A stretch of DNA of 64,000 bases from Branchiostoma lanceolatum. Lineage: Eukaryota; Chordata; Leptocardii; Amphioxiformes; Branchiostomatidae. The stretch is taken from NCBI RefSeq assembly GCF_035083965.1, contig NC_089729.1, positions 1,123,501 through 1,187,500 of the forward strand, in the 5' to 3' direction. Position 1 is the stretch's first letter, and each line of letters begins with the position of its first letter. The notes under the pieces are model-generated. The model saw nothing but the letters and a program-made list of their open reading frames with translations, was not told where the DNA came from and did no database searches. A program made the position numbers and the translations under genes. This document shows, piece by piece, positions 22,770 through 35,400 of the stretch.

Positions 22770-22822
22770 ATGTCTGGAGGCGGTGTATACCTGGCCACTC
22801 CGTCAACAGGAAGAAAGTTGAG
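22770..22822 (+). CDS. Candidate first coding exon of the docking adaptor gene
   Basis: ATG at 22770 begins MSGGGVYLATPSTGRKL and ends at a good donor (AG|GTAAAAG) with two bases of a split codon. It joins in frame to an acceptor after AACAAG at 26411-26412, giving an 890-residue protein. If the stronger acceptor at 26389-26390 is used instead, the joined frame meets TAA at once and this becomes a short upstream ORF before the ATG at 26432. Confidence 0.4.
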
Positions 22823-24028
22823 GTAAAAGCGCTCATAAATACTTAGCTGTCAATACACAAGTAGTTGTGCTACGCCTAGAGTATGTGGTCGTCATCAGAA
22901 AGATGAAATCAGGGCTCGGCAGAAAGTCCAGGATGTCACTTTGAGGTGGGTTTATACAGCATTAACATTGAAATTTTAAAGTAAACCTAGGAGGTGATAT
23001 TAGATTCGACTCTACAAGGCACATTTTTTGAAGGTCAGGGATTTTTGTTGCATGGTTGTTTCGTCACTGGCTCTTGAAATTGACCTACATTCTTGCCATT
23101 TGAAACAACTTGCCATGTGCATTACGTTAAACTTATAGAGCGTCTTAAATTTGTTTGTCTAGAATTGAAAACTCAAGACATAAAGTTGTATGACTTCCAT
23201 AGACTCCAAGCAATTTCTGATTTCTTAGTTATTTCTTAATTGTTTTTTATATATGAATTGACTACTACACTGAGTTGAGTAACTCACCGTGTCATGTGTT
23301 GTATAAAAAATGTTATAATTCATAGGTTAAACATTTGCTAAGTGCTTAATATATCAATCCTGAGTGGGAGGGTAACTTCAACACTGCACTGCGTTACCCA
23401 GCAACTTTACACCTTGCGGTCAGCCTGTGCACATACCACTATCAATACTAGTACTATTACTATCAATAGTACTTATAGATCTGGCATCAAGTTATCATTG
23501 AATCACTGCCGCAAAATGTCAGCCCAGGATATAACGTGCTAGTTGGAAACAGTCATCAATACATGTGACAAGTTTTAGTGTAAGTGGGTATGTTATTTCC
23601 TATTGTCCTGTAGCTATTGGGAGTCCTTTGGGTATTTTTCATTATATATATATATAATATAATGATTATGGCTTTCAAAACTGTCAGCAAACTCTGCAAT
23701 TCAGGGTGCATTTTCCCCTGCCAATGTACGTTTGCGCTCGGTGGTAATAATAAAGTACACTTATCAATAGTGTTATCAAAGATCAAGACAATAGAACTTA
23801 TAATTTTACAACATTTAGCTATGTAGAGTTCTTTCCTATTGTTGAGCTGACCTTGGAAAATTTGTCATATTCATAATACGTCGGCGTAACATACCAGCTG
23901 AAGTGTATAGATCTGTATTCAAAGATAGAAATAACTAAAAACAAAGTTCTGTGTTTAATTATTCATAATGGATCTGTTATATTCCCTATTGTTTTATACC
24001 TTCTGTGGAAATATGTATCCCAAAGAAT

Positions 24029-25081
24029 GTCAAGTTTAACCCGAAGAGTGTCAAGTTTAACCTGAAGAGTGTCAACATTAACGCAAAGAGTGTCAAGTTT
24101 AACCCAAAGAGTGTCAAGTTTAACCCAAAGAGTGTCAAGTCTAACCCAAAGAGTGTCAAGTTTAACCCAAAGAGTGTCAAGTCTAACGCAAAGAGTGTCA
24201 AGTTTAACCCAAAGAGTGTCAAGTCTAACCCAAAGAGTGTCAAGTCTAACCCAAAGAGTGTCAAGTCTAACCCAAAGAGTGTCAAGTTTAACCTGAAGAG
24301 TGTCAAGTCTAACCCAAAGAGTGTCAAGTTTAACCCAAAGAGTGTACATGTCAAGTCTAACCCAAAGAGTGTCAAGTCTAACCCAAAGAGTGTCAAGTTT
24401 AACCCAAAGAGTGTCAAGTTTAACCCAAAGAGTGTCAAGTCTAACCCAAAGAGTGTCAAGTCTAACCCAAAGAGTGTCAAGTTTAACCTGAAGAGTGTCA
24501 AGTTTAACCCAAAGAGTGTCAAGTCTAACCCAAAGAGTGTCACGTTTAACCCAAAGAGTGTCAAGTCTAACTCTAACCCAAAGAGTGTCAAGTTTAACCC
24601 AAAGAGTGTCAAGTCTAACCCAAAGAGTGTCAAGTTTAACCCAAAGAGTGTCAAGTTTAACCTGAATAGTGTCAAGTTTAATGCAAAGAGTGTCAAGTTT
24701 AACCCAAAGAGTGTCAAGTCTAACCCAAAGAGTGTACATGTCAAGTCTAACCCAAAGAGTGTCAAGTCTAACCCAAAGAGTGTCAAGTTTAACCCAAAGA
24801 GTGTCAAGTTTAACCCAAAGAGTGTCAAGTCTAACCCAAAGAGTGTCAAGTTTAACCCAAAGAGTGTCAAGTCTAACTCTAACCCAAAGAGTGTCAAGTT
24901 TAACCCAAAGAGTGTCAAGTCTAACCCAAAGAGTGTCAAGTTTAACCCAAAGAGTGTCAAGTTTAACCTGAATAGTGTCAAGTTTAATGCGAAGAGTGTC
25001 AAGTTTAACCCAAAGAGTGTCAAGTCTAACCCAAAGAGTGTCAAGTCTAACCCAAAGAGTGTCAAGTTTAACCCAAAGAGG
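24029..25081. repeat. 21-bp minisatellite, about 50 copies, with higher-order structure
   Basis: The unit GAGTGTCAAGTCTAACCCAA plus A alternates TCTAA and TTTAA variants. Because 21 is a multiple of three and the unit lacks stops in several frames, long open frames (up to 411 codons) run through it on both strands. Rare variants recur together (TGTACATGTCAAG near 24344 and 24734; GAATAGTGTC near 24664 and 24970), showing block duplication. It lies in the first adaptor intron and is not called a gene. Confidence 0.95.
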
Positions 25082-25464
25082 AAACATGCAGCTACACTTT
25101 GTATATCTGAAGCTACATGTGATGCATATGGAGATGGAGCAACTGTGTACAATTCAGTGTGTCAGGATTTGATATTTGGTTTTGGTCGGATACTGTGGAC
25201 CACATCTAAGAACCTGCTTGCCCTTTTCTGTAGAGTGTAATCAGCAGTTTAAATTTGTAGCTGGACTGCTCAGATTACTGTAGATTGGTAGTTGATACAT
25301 TCTGCATAAAGTATGAGTAATGCCTGAATTTAGCGTTAAGCAAAGCCAGCTGGCCGGCCAGATTTGATGTAATATGTAGCTGCTACCTCAGTCTCTAAAT
25401 GTAGCATAGAGGCTGAGCACTGACGGTATTCCCCCATGCAGGCCTCTCAGACTGTGAAAAGTAC

Positions 25465-25762
25465 AACATGATGATTATATATTTACTACATACTTGGTGA
25501 ATTCTTAACCTGAGGCTTGAGGTTGGGGTCTCCTCAACATCTCAATCTGCAAGCGTCTCCTACTGTAAACTGTCGTTGGGGTTCGAACCCTTGACCTCCA
25601 GGTCCAAAGGCAGGGTCACTGACCCCTAGACTTTAAGCTCTCTATGTATACATGTTTTGCATGTATTATGCCTCCTGATTGGAATGTTGAGGAGACACCA
25701 ACCACAAGTCCCAGGTTAAGAATTCACCAAGTATATGTAAATTCATAATCATCATGTTATGA
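25465..25762. mobile_element. Foldback element with arms of about 75 bp enclosing a tRNA-like head
   Basis: TTGGTGAATTCTTAACCTGA on the left faces AGGTTAAGAATTCACCAAG on the right, extended through GGTGTCTCCTCAACAT. Between them, GGGGTTCGAACCC with GGTCACTGACCCCTAGACTT is a minus-strand tRNA-like SINE head. Confidence 0.7.
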
Positions 25763-26146
25763 TGAACATGTTCGTGTCAGCTGATTGACTCTGCCACTAC
25801 GTCATCTCGCCACTTCTCGTTCTGTCTCGCACATGTGATGTAGTCTCGCGGTGTTAAATTCCCACGTATGTTGCTTGTCATCTTATCGTCATAATGCAGC
25901 GAGATGTGTTTTAGTCTCAAGTGCTGCTGCAGATGTTGCGGAACTGCTGTCTTATAAACTTCAGTTTGAGGAACTTCTTACATGGTAAATGGCAGTGCCT
26001 ACATGATGTTGCTGAACTGTGGTCTTGAACTTCACTGGACCTGCACTAGTAGTATGTAGAACCTTACGTAGTGTGGCAAATGGCTGCTCCTTCCATCGAT
26101 GTGACTCTTCCAAGAAAATTTCACCTCAGTCCTTTACATAACATAA

Positions 26147-26290
26147 TCTCCAAGCAGATGTGGGGTATAGGATGGTAATGTTTTCTGACAGCTTGTTATA
26201 GGTGAGGGACTATCAGACTATGATCATGAAGATCTGTAGGCTGTAGTCAGAAAACATTGCAATCTTTCACCCCGACATCTGCTTCTATAT
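26147..26290. mobile_element. Foldback MITE with CTCCAAGCAGA terminus
   Basis: CTCCAAGCAGATGTGGGGT and GTAATGTTTTCTGAC on the left face GTCAGAAAACATTGC and ACCCCGACATCTGCTT on the right. It sits about 140 bp upstream of the main adaptor start codon. Confidence 0.65.
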
Positions 26291-26396
26291 TACCTGTTGC
26301 ACTGCCAAGTTCTTGTTGCAGCCAATTTTTTTTTGCTGACCCTTAAGTTTAAGGGTTAAACAAATAAGACCTGTGTTGTGTTTCGTCTAGGTAACG

Positions 26397-26409
26397 GTTG
26401 CCAAGCAAC
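26397..26409 (+). promoter_or_regulatory. RFX X-box-like motif
   Basis: GTTGCCAAGCAAC fits the X-box consensus (GTNRCC, short spacer, RGYAAC) exactly. It lies 23 bp upstream of the adaptor start codon, inside or beside the exon, so chance or coding constraint is possible. Confidence 0.3.
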
Positions 26410-26431
26410 AAGTATCAACCACGCTGGCCAG

Positions 26432-29400
26432 ATGGAAAGTAACATGGCCACAGTCATCAAGGAAGGACCGTTGTGTCTCCTGGACGTAAAGGACCAAGGA
26501 TTTAAGAAGACTAAGGTAACAAGTCTGTCAATCAATATATCCATGTGATATATAGGAGTTTTCAATGCTAATACATGTATTAAGTATCACTGATATAACA
26601 CCAATACTGAAGCTTGTTCCACTTGTCACTGTTGTTATATTGCATTGTCTGTGTACATTTTGCAAAATACTGTTAGTGTTACGTGTAACAATTGGGCAAG
26701 AAATTGCAAATAATGTGTGTATGTCTTGTAACCAGGTAGCAAGTAGTTGATTGATTGACCAATTAATTGATTGATGAATTGATGAACAGATAATTTTGGG
26801 CAAGGAGGACAACATCAGTGCACAATACCAAAAAAATGAATGTTCATTAAGTATTGCTGTCAGATCTTTAGTCTGAAAGTTCATAGATTCTGTGTTGGTA
26901 GTTAGTACTAGTAGTTTACACCTAAGTATACAGTTGACTGATTGCTGACGTCACAACCTGTCTCTAAGGTTACTTGACCTTTTTGATTGGTCCCTTGAAT
27001 TCTCAAGATTTCAAGGTGGAGCATCAACAGTTTTTGTGACAGCAGGGGCATCCTCGGTAGATCGCTTTAAGCAACGCTAAATGTAACTATATATTATATA
27101 CTAGTATGAACACGGTGTGACAGGTCGTTCAGTGTGATATAACCAGTGGAAGAGCGATTTTATCGGCTTTATGTGTAGATACAGAAACAAATGAAGAAGA
27201 CTGCAGTAGAACGGTTGAAAATTGCTTAGTTAAAAATACTTGTAGTCTTAAAACAAAGTTTGAGCTCTGCTCTGTACTGTTACTGTTCAGTAATTCTTGT
27301 TTCTTTCACTGTTCACTGTTTTTACGGTCACCTCTGCACCAGGAAAAAAACCTGTTATGATTCCTTCACACATCCATTCTGTAAATCTCTTGGCGCCGTT
27401 GTGAAGTTGAAGTTCAGTGAAAATGTCCATTTTCCTTTCATTGTGAAATTTTGCTGCAGTGAATTACTGGAACAGTATATATTAAACTTTTGTTTGCTCC
27501 ACTGGTTCACTTAGATTCAATTAGAGCGTTCAAAAACATCCTGGGTCAAAGTCTACCATCGAGTATATATCAAAAGGAATAGAAAAGGGGAGGGAGGTTA
27601 ACGTTCGGGCATGGATTTTGACATAAAAGATGGATTGTTAAACCACTGCACAAGGCACACTGTTACATACAGATGTATTTTCAGTTATAGAAAAAAAAAG
27701 AATTCATAAAGTGCTCGCAGTAGAGACTTCTACATGTATATTCTTCAAGCAGAGGTTTCAGTTGGGGGGCTACTACTAAGTAATGGTGGTTATTTTTTTC
27801 GTCTGCAGCTGGGGGGAGGTAGATGGAAAAAATCAGTCATTACCTTGTACTAGAAGTAGCCCCCCAACTGAAACCTCTGCTTGAAGAATTATGGTTCTAT
27901 TACATCAAGTACATAGTCTGTTATGCCACAGTCACCAATTTGAATTTAATGTTTTGTTTCTTGAATAAAAAAAAAGATAACTCTGTAATAATTTATAAGG
28001 TCTGTGCCTTTGTTTTCACAATCTCAAGAAGTGAATATAGTGAGATGCACTTAAGCATATACTGTTGAGTGTACATTCTTCTTTTATTACAGCCGAGTTG
28101 AGACTATGCTATGTGTTGCCTGAAGTAACCCCATGATCAGAATGTTGTTTGAACACCGCGATTTGTGTGCATGTGTTGGTGCTAGAAATATCTGTGTCTC
28201 TAAGTTGCATCAACAAGGTTGTAGCCAGCTGACTCACGATAGCCATTGAGGTTTTATCATGTGATAACGTTATCTGATTATCTCTAACATTATCAGTTTA
28301 TTTCCAGTTTTGTTAGTTTGGCTGTGGAAGATAAACAGTCCTGGGCTGTCCACAGTTATACACTGTAGCTCATGGATATATTCAGGACTCTAAATACTGG
28401 GAGCATGTACACCTACTTTTTGACTGTGGGTTCACCAGTTCACCTAGATATATTTTGTAGGCTATAGGGTACAGGTATAGTACACAAGTATATAGAATAT
28501 TCTTGAAATTTAAGTATCAGAAAAAGTAATGTTACCTTTGTTGTACTTTGTTTGATGTAATAAACACTTTTTAAGTTAGCGATAGAAATGAGAGGCAGTA
28601 GGGTTTTGTTCATTCAAGGAGGTTAATTGGTTCATTGTTGTGCACCCAAAATTATTTCAGAATCTGTGCACCTAAATTTTTAGGTTTAAGGTGCACCAGT
28701 GCACCTATTCACAAAAATGAATTTCAAGCCTTGGTATTACCAGGATAGTCCTGCTGACAACACAATACAGCATGTGGTGTTAAGATTTTAACACGACCAA
28801 TTTAACCAGTATGTATGCATATCATGCAATTGTATAATATATAGCTATAGGAGTGGTGTTTATGTGTACAGAGTATGGTCCCTTTTATTATTAGAAGGTG
28901 ACAATAAAAGTGCTATACTGTATGTGTACCGTAGTACCGGAATGTACACATTAGTTATGTATAGACTAACCGGTCACACACATTCAGTAGTAAAGGAGCC
29001 CTTGTCTATAATATACAGATAGCTTGGAGCGCCCCTGGGGGTACATTCCCTACATTCTCTAAAGCATCGTGTTTGTCTGTTTATACAGTTACGTAGATAT
29101 GACTGAAGTCTTTTCCTGATAAAGGCTTGAGTGTGCTTGAAACAAACAATTTAACACATTCCTTTGTAACATGGGTTTTGAGTTTTGTCACAGTTGAATT
29201 TATTCATAGAATCAAGCGGAATAACTAAGCTATAATCTCTAACTTTTAAGTTACACAATCATGAAGTAATTTGTGGTAAATTTAACTTGAAAATTGAAAC
29301 TAAATAGACAATATTTGAACCCAAGAACCAACGAGCTTACTTGGTGTAGCCTAGCATTATGCATTTAGCTGAGTCTGATGAGTCTGAGCAAAGAAGATCT

Positions 29401-32400
29401 AGAAGAGAAGATTTGTGCTTGTGATTTTATAAGTTGGCTGATTTGTCTTTTAATTTCACTTTTCAGTACTGGGTCGTTCTGTCCACCACTCCACAGGAAC
29501 ATGGTGAGGACAGATCAATTCATTTACTTGTTAAGCACAGTTTAATTATAATAAAATGTACTATATGGTATGTTAAAAGGGTATGTGGGTCCTGTATATG
29601 TACAGGTTGGGGTATCTTTTAGCCAAACGCGCCACACCGCAGCGAAACGCACCGAATGCGGATTTCAAAGAAACTATGCCAGTCAGCCACACAAAAGTCA
29701 AGGGCTGATGACCTGGTCAGCAACTAAAATCAATGAAACCTATTGCATAAAAAACACCAGCAGGACATTGGTTAACAACAAACAGAATGTTAACCAATGT
29801 CCTGCTGGTGTTTTTTATGCAATAGGTTTCATTGATTTTAGTTGCTGACCAGGTCATTGATTATATGGATGACATCCGCGCGCACATCAATTTTCGTTCA
29901 TTTCCAAAAACCTGTTGATTTGATTATATGAAAGACATCCACTCGCACATCAATTTTCGTTCATTTCCAAAAACAAAAAAAGTTTTCTACCATACTGTAA
30001 ATTGTGCAAAGCAGCTACAAAATGAGCAGATATATGTACTTAGTATATGCCGTAAAAGATATTTTGTAAAGCAGAACTAATGTCTAGAATGCCAAACTCA
30101 AGGAGAAATTTGTGAAAGACCAAAATTGAAGAATCCATTATTTGGTATACTATCCTCGGTGTGTTAAGTCATTTGTTCAATCTTCCTGACCATGTAGATT
30201 TCATAAGGAAGGCAACTTTTTTCTTTTAAACTTTTTTTGTATTCGATGGCACGCTCACATCAGTTTTGGGGTTCCCATAGGATGTCATCCATATAATCAA
30301 ATCGACATTGCCTCAAATAAAATTCCTTTTCCCTCCAGTCTACCTCCTGCACCTGTACTACTACAGCAAGTCCCCGCGGGAGCCGTGGCGGCTGTTTCGC
30401 CTGGAGCGCGACACGTTCAGCGGTTCGGAATGCGGCTTGCTGAACCAGCGCGTGAACAGCCCAGAGGAGAGGTACTGGGCACTGGTGCTGTCCAGCGGCA
30501 CCCTCCTGTTCCAGGTTAGTAACCCTTGTTGCAGGGTGCTAATATATAGGTCAAGCATGACTTAAGGCCGTGGCAGAAAGCACTAATGCTGGAAAGATAA
30601 TTGGTTCAAGCCTTGGTCCAAGGCATGGCTGAGGGACTGGTATTTGGACAGCCATAATCGCCATGAAATTACCATGGCAGTGTGCACTAACCAAGCATTA
30701 GTGCTGCATATGTATTTCTGGCATTAATGATACATTAGACAACAGTTTGGCAAGGGTACTGTTGGTGTAACGACCAGGGTGTTTGGTCCTGGGTTCAAAT
30801 CCCTTGATTTTTTTTTTCTTTCAATTTGAAGAAAACAACTTTATTCATTAAAAAAAAACAGACAAATCCTTGATATGTCACCGATGTTGTGCCATTGGGA
30901 CAGGCACTTTACAGGACTTTCCTCATCACCCCACCCAGTTCTGTATGACTGTGCCTGACTTCGGTTGGGGCGGTAAAAGGCTCTGCCTTCCAATACCATG
31001 TGACCGGTGCAATGGCCTAATTGGTAGAGTGTTCGCCTTGCATACGGTAGGTCGTGAGTTCGAACCCCGGCCGGGTCATACCAAAGACTCTAAAAATGGT
31101 ACATACTTCTTTCTCTGCTTAGCGCTCAGCATTTGGGAAAGAGTATGGAAGTTAAACACACACATCACTACCAGCGGACCAGCCCCCTGCTGTAGTGGCT
31201 TGCACTTGTGTGGCCCAAGGGCTTCGAATGGGAGATGGGCGCCCCCCTACGCATCTTCGATGCATGGGACCACTTTAACTTTAACTTTTCCAATACCATG
31301 CCCTTTCACACGGTGGATAACAACCAACTGCCTATACAGCCTCAAAAAGGCGTTGGGACTACATTTACCTAGAAAAAAAGTTCCTTCCCACACAGATGGT
31401 GCATAGGGTGGCACCCATCTCCGTTTCAATAGCCCTTGGGCCACACAATTTTGTGGGATCACTACAGTGGGGGGCTAGTCTGCTGGAAGTGGTGTATGTG
31501 TAACTGCCATGCTCTTTCCAAATGCTAAGCAGACAAAGGAGTTTGTACCTAGTCTTTGGTATGACTCGGCCCAGGATTGAACTCACGGCCTACTGTATAC
31601 AAGGCGAACACTGCCCACTAGGCTATTGCATACATTTACCTTCCTATAGGGCTCGAAATAGTGGGTGCATGTGCACCTGTGTGCACCCAAAATTGTAGCT
31701 GTGCACCTTAATTTTTTACTGTGGGTGCACTGCTGCACCTAGATATTTTTGTACTCTCTCTCTATATAATTATATAGATATAGGGTAATGGTTCTCTTGT
31801 ACCCTAGCATACAGAATACTCTTGAAATGTATCAGAAAAAGCAATAAAACCTTTTTTGCACTTAATTGGATGTATTGCTTGGTTGAAATTTGAAATCTGG
31901 ATAGAAGTACAGATTGAAGTTCTTAAGAGGCAGTAGTGTCAAACTTATGTTTTGTTGACATTCAACTTGATCTTATGTGGTCCACCCAAACGTTTTTCTG
32001 TGCATCTAATTTTTTTGGTTGGGTGCACCTTTTTCCCAAAAAGAATTCCAAGCCCTGTTTTTGCCTCTCACTACTCCAGGAAGCACGGGGAAACTGGAGA
32101 AGATTCGAAGATTCCAACAGCGTGGAGATATGGGACAACAAAGTCAGGGAGTGTATGAGGGATCGTGAGTATCTTCTTCATGTCCTAAATAACTTAGAGC
32201 TGCATACCTAAACTAATGTTCAGGTTCAGGTCCGGACTTATAAGACCTGAACCCATGGCGTATGGAAAATTCCATGTTGACATAAAGTTGACTTACAATT
32301 TGAAAAAGAAACAATCTACCCTCTTTTCCCCAGGCGGCCGGTGGATGTGTCGGTCGGTCGTCTCCCCTGACCCGACGCTACCCGAGGAGTTCGTCGTCAA

Positions 32401-35400
32401 TCTGACGGAGGTTTGTTTTATTTCTTTGCTCCTTTGTTTATTCATGATGACCTCAGATAGGCCTGCAGGCCGCTTTTCATTGAAGTCATAAGGGAAGAGG
32501 TAATGTTCAGATAAAATATAACGGCTAACCGACATCTATCGCACCGCATGTAGTCATCCCTCAGTAAGACATCTGGAGCTGCATAGTTCTTATTCAGAAC
32601 TTCTATTCAGCCTGTGAATGGCCCGTGTCTAGATCTGTTTCTTTAGGTCTCACTGGGTTTTAACTCCTTGTTGGTGAACATATACATGCAAAATTATACA
32701 CAGTCAGTAGTAAAGGCAAATGCTCAGTAATAAACACAAGTTATTTGTCTTTTCTATGGCACAAATTTCAGGATCTATGGAAGGTTTTAGATGGTTAAGA
32801 ACAAAAAGGAGAATATCAGTGATAGTTTTTTGCAAGCACAGACTTAGTCTTAGACTTAGCACCCGACGTTGACCCAGGTTTTTTGGGACTTGAACCTAGA
32901 CATTTCTACAAATCCAGTTAAGGTGTAGATTTAGGTAATCCGTATGCAGCATTGTCCTTAGGATACTTGGAGTTTCTTTTAACACAACCAGGTAATCTCA
33001 CTTGCTGAAGTTTCAGTGTCTGTCAGACACCTTCTTCAGAGCTTCTGACTGGAGTACTGCTTCTCGCCGCTATAAGTAGCTGATGTAGGTGGCCATTTTA
33101 TAGGGGCGAGAAGCAGTACTCCAGTCAGAAGCTCTGAAGAAGGTGTCTGACAGACACCGAAACGTCAGCAGGTGAGATTACCTGGTTATGCTAGAAGAAA
33201 CTCCAAATATCCTATGTTCTACCAACCTGATGAAATTATTTTCGGAAGCATTGTCATTTTCCATTTGTTTAGGTCTCGCTGGGCTTCAACTCCCTGATGG
33301 CCAACAACCAGTCTGCCCAGAGCCACGGCCTGTGGGACCTCGCACACGTGGAGATCAACGATCCCGAGTACCAGAATGTCTCTCAGCAGGACGGACAGTT
33401 CTTAAAGCTCGCCATCGGACAGCCAGGAAAAAGGAAGGGTAATGTTTGTTTGTTTATTTATTTCATCTCAATACAACAGCACCAAGGACAGGTATGTTTG
33501 TGTGTGGATAGTGTTCAGCACCAAGGACAGGTTTGTGTGTGTGGATGGTGTTCAGCACCAAGGACAGGTATGTTTGTGTGTGGATGGTGTTCAGCACCAA
33601 GGACAGATATGGTTATGAGTGGATAGTGTTCAGCACCAGGGACAGGTATGTTTGTGTGTGGATGGTGTTAAGCACCAGGGACAGGTGTGTTTGTGAGTGG
33701 ATAGTGTTCAGCACCAAGGACAGGTATGGTTATGAGTGGATAGTGTTCAGCACCAGGGACAGGTTTGTGTGTGTGGGTGGTGTTCAGCACCAAGGACAGG
33801 TATGTTTGTGAGTGGATAGTGCTCAGCACCAAGGACAGGTATGTTTGTGTGTGGATGGTGTTCAGCACCAGGGACAGGTGTGTGAGTGGATAGTGTTCAT
33901 CACCAAGGACAGGTTTGTGTGTGTGGATAGTGTTCAGCACCAGGGACAGGTTTGTGTGTGTGTGGGTGGTGTTCAGCACCAATTACTGGTTTGTGTGTAT
34001 GTGGATGGTGTTCAGCGCCAGGGACATGTTTGTGTGTGTGTGGATGGTGTTCAGCACCAAGGACAGGTATGTGTGTATGTGGATGGTGTTCAGCGCCAAG
34101 GACAGGTTTGTGTGTGTGGATAGTGTTCAGCACCAAGGACTGGTTTGTGTGTGTGTGGATAGTGCTCAGCACCAAGGACAGGTATGTGTGTGTGTGGAAA
34201 GTGTTCAGCACCAAGGACTGGTTTGTGTGTATGTGGATGGTGTTCAGCGCCAAGGACAGGTTTGTGTGTGTGGATAGTGTTCAGCACCAAGGACAGGTTT
34301 GTGTGTGTGTGGATAGTGTTCAGCACCAAGGACAGGTATGTGTGTGTGTGGATAGTGTTGAGCATTACAACATCCCTATCACCCAAAGCGAAATGATTGT
34401 AGTTAGGAAATTGGTGTAAAAAAAGTGCCTTTCCTATGAGCATACTATTGGGGGCCTGCTAGAGATGCAAACCCAGTCCATTGACCTTATCCAACACAAC
34501 CTGTGGTGAAAGACTAATGTTTTCTGTTGTTGTTTGTTGGCAGGTGTTTATATCTTGAAGCTGCCCCCACGGGCCAGGTTGGAGTTGGTGACAAAGATGA
34601 AAACCTTTCAGTCCCGGCTCGGACCCCCCACACCCCCCAGGCCTGGAGCAGAGAATGTTCAGTCCCGGCCTCTTCCTATAATCCCTCCCCCCATTGCGCC
34701 ACGGCCCCCCACCCACTTATCGCCTGGGTCATCCCCACACACCCAACCAACCCACCCGGCACCAAGAGTCTCCCCACGCACCCAACCATCACCTAAAACT
34801 TCCACACACACACAACCCACCCACCCTTTCCCTGGAACTTCACCACACACACAACCCACACACCCGTCACCTAGAACCTCCCCACATTCACAACCCACCC
34901 ACACATTGCCTGGAGCCTCCTCGCACACCCAAGCCTTGAATGCAGGCAGCCAGACTTCAGAAAATTCCCGGTCCCCTTCACCGATGCATCAAGCCCTCAC
35001 ACCGCCCTTCCAAAGAGTGGGACTAGCATCCAACCCGCCGTCTTCATCGGGAAGATGTCCTGCCCCACCGTCACCCACCAGGAAAACTCCACCGCGTCTT
35101 CCGACACCCGGGCCTCATTCAAAACACTTCCACAGACCTGCAGGAGAAGAGAAAAGACCCCTGCCCTCCCCGCCCAACGGAGCGCCGTCCCCCGACGAAC
35201 ACACGTACCTGCAGTTGGAGAAACAAAGTTGCCCCATTCCCGATACAGGGGGCCCGCCTCCTGTTCCTTATCACCGTTCAGAGTCCCAAACAAGCGACAG
35301 ACGGCGAGTTCTGCCAAGGACGCCCTCTCCCACACAAGAAGACAAATCGGTGAGGCCAAGAAGAAGCACAGATCCCGGGGTTCCTTCCACGTTGGCGCCG

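Noticed and set aside
24005..25240. Open frames of 374-411 codons on both strands
   Set aside because: They are translations of a 21-bp minisatellite; a period divisible by three without stops keeps frames open. No domain, start context or splice logic supports a protein.
31020..31075. Functional tRNA-Ala gene
   Set aside because: The head resembles tRNA-Ala(TGC), but the acceptor stem does not close and it continues into a SINE body shared with other copies.
33478..34440. Overlapping frames of 90-155 codons on both strands (VQHQGQVCVC-like and reverse)
   Set aside because: Same cause: a 39-42-bp repeat inside the adaptor intron. The true exons on either side join in phase without it.
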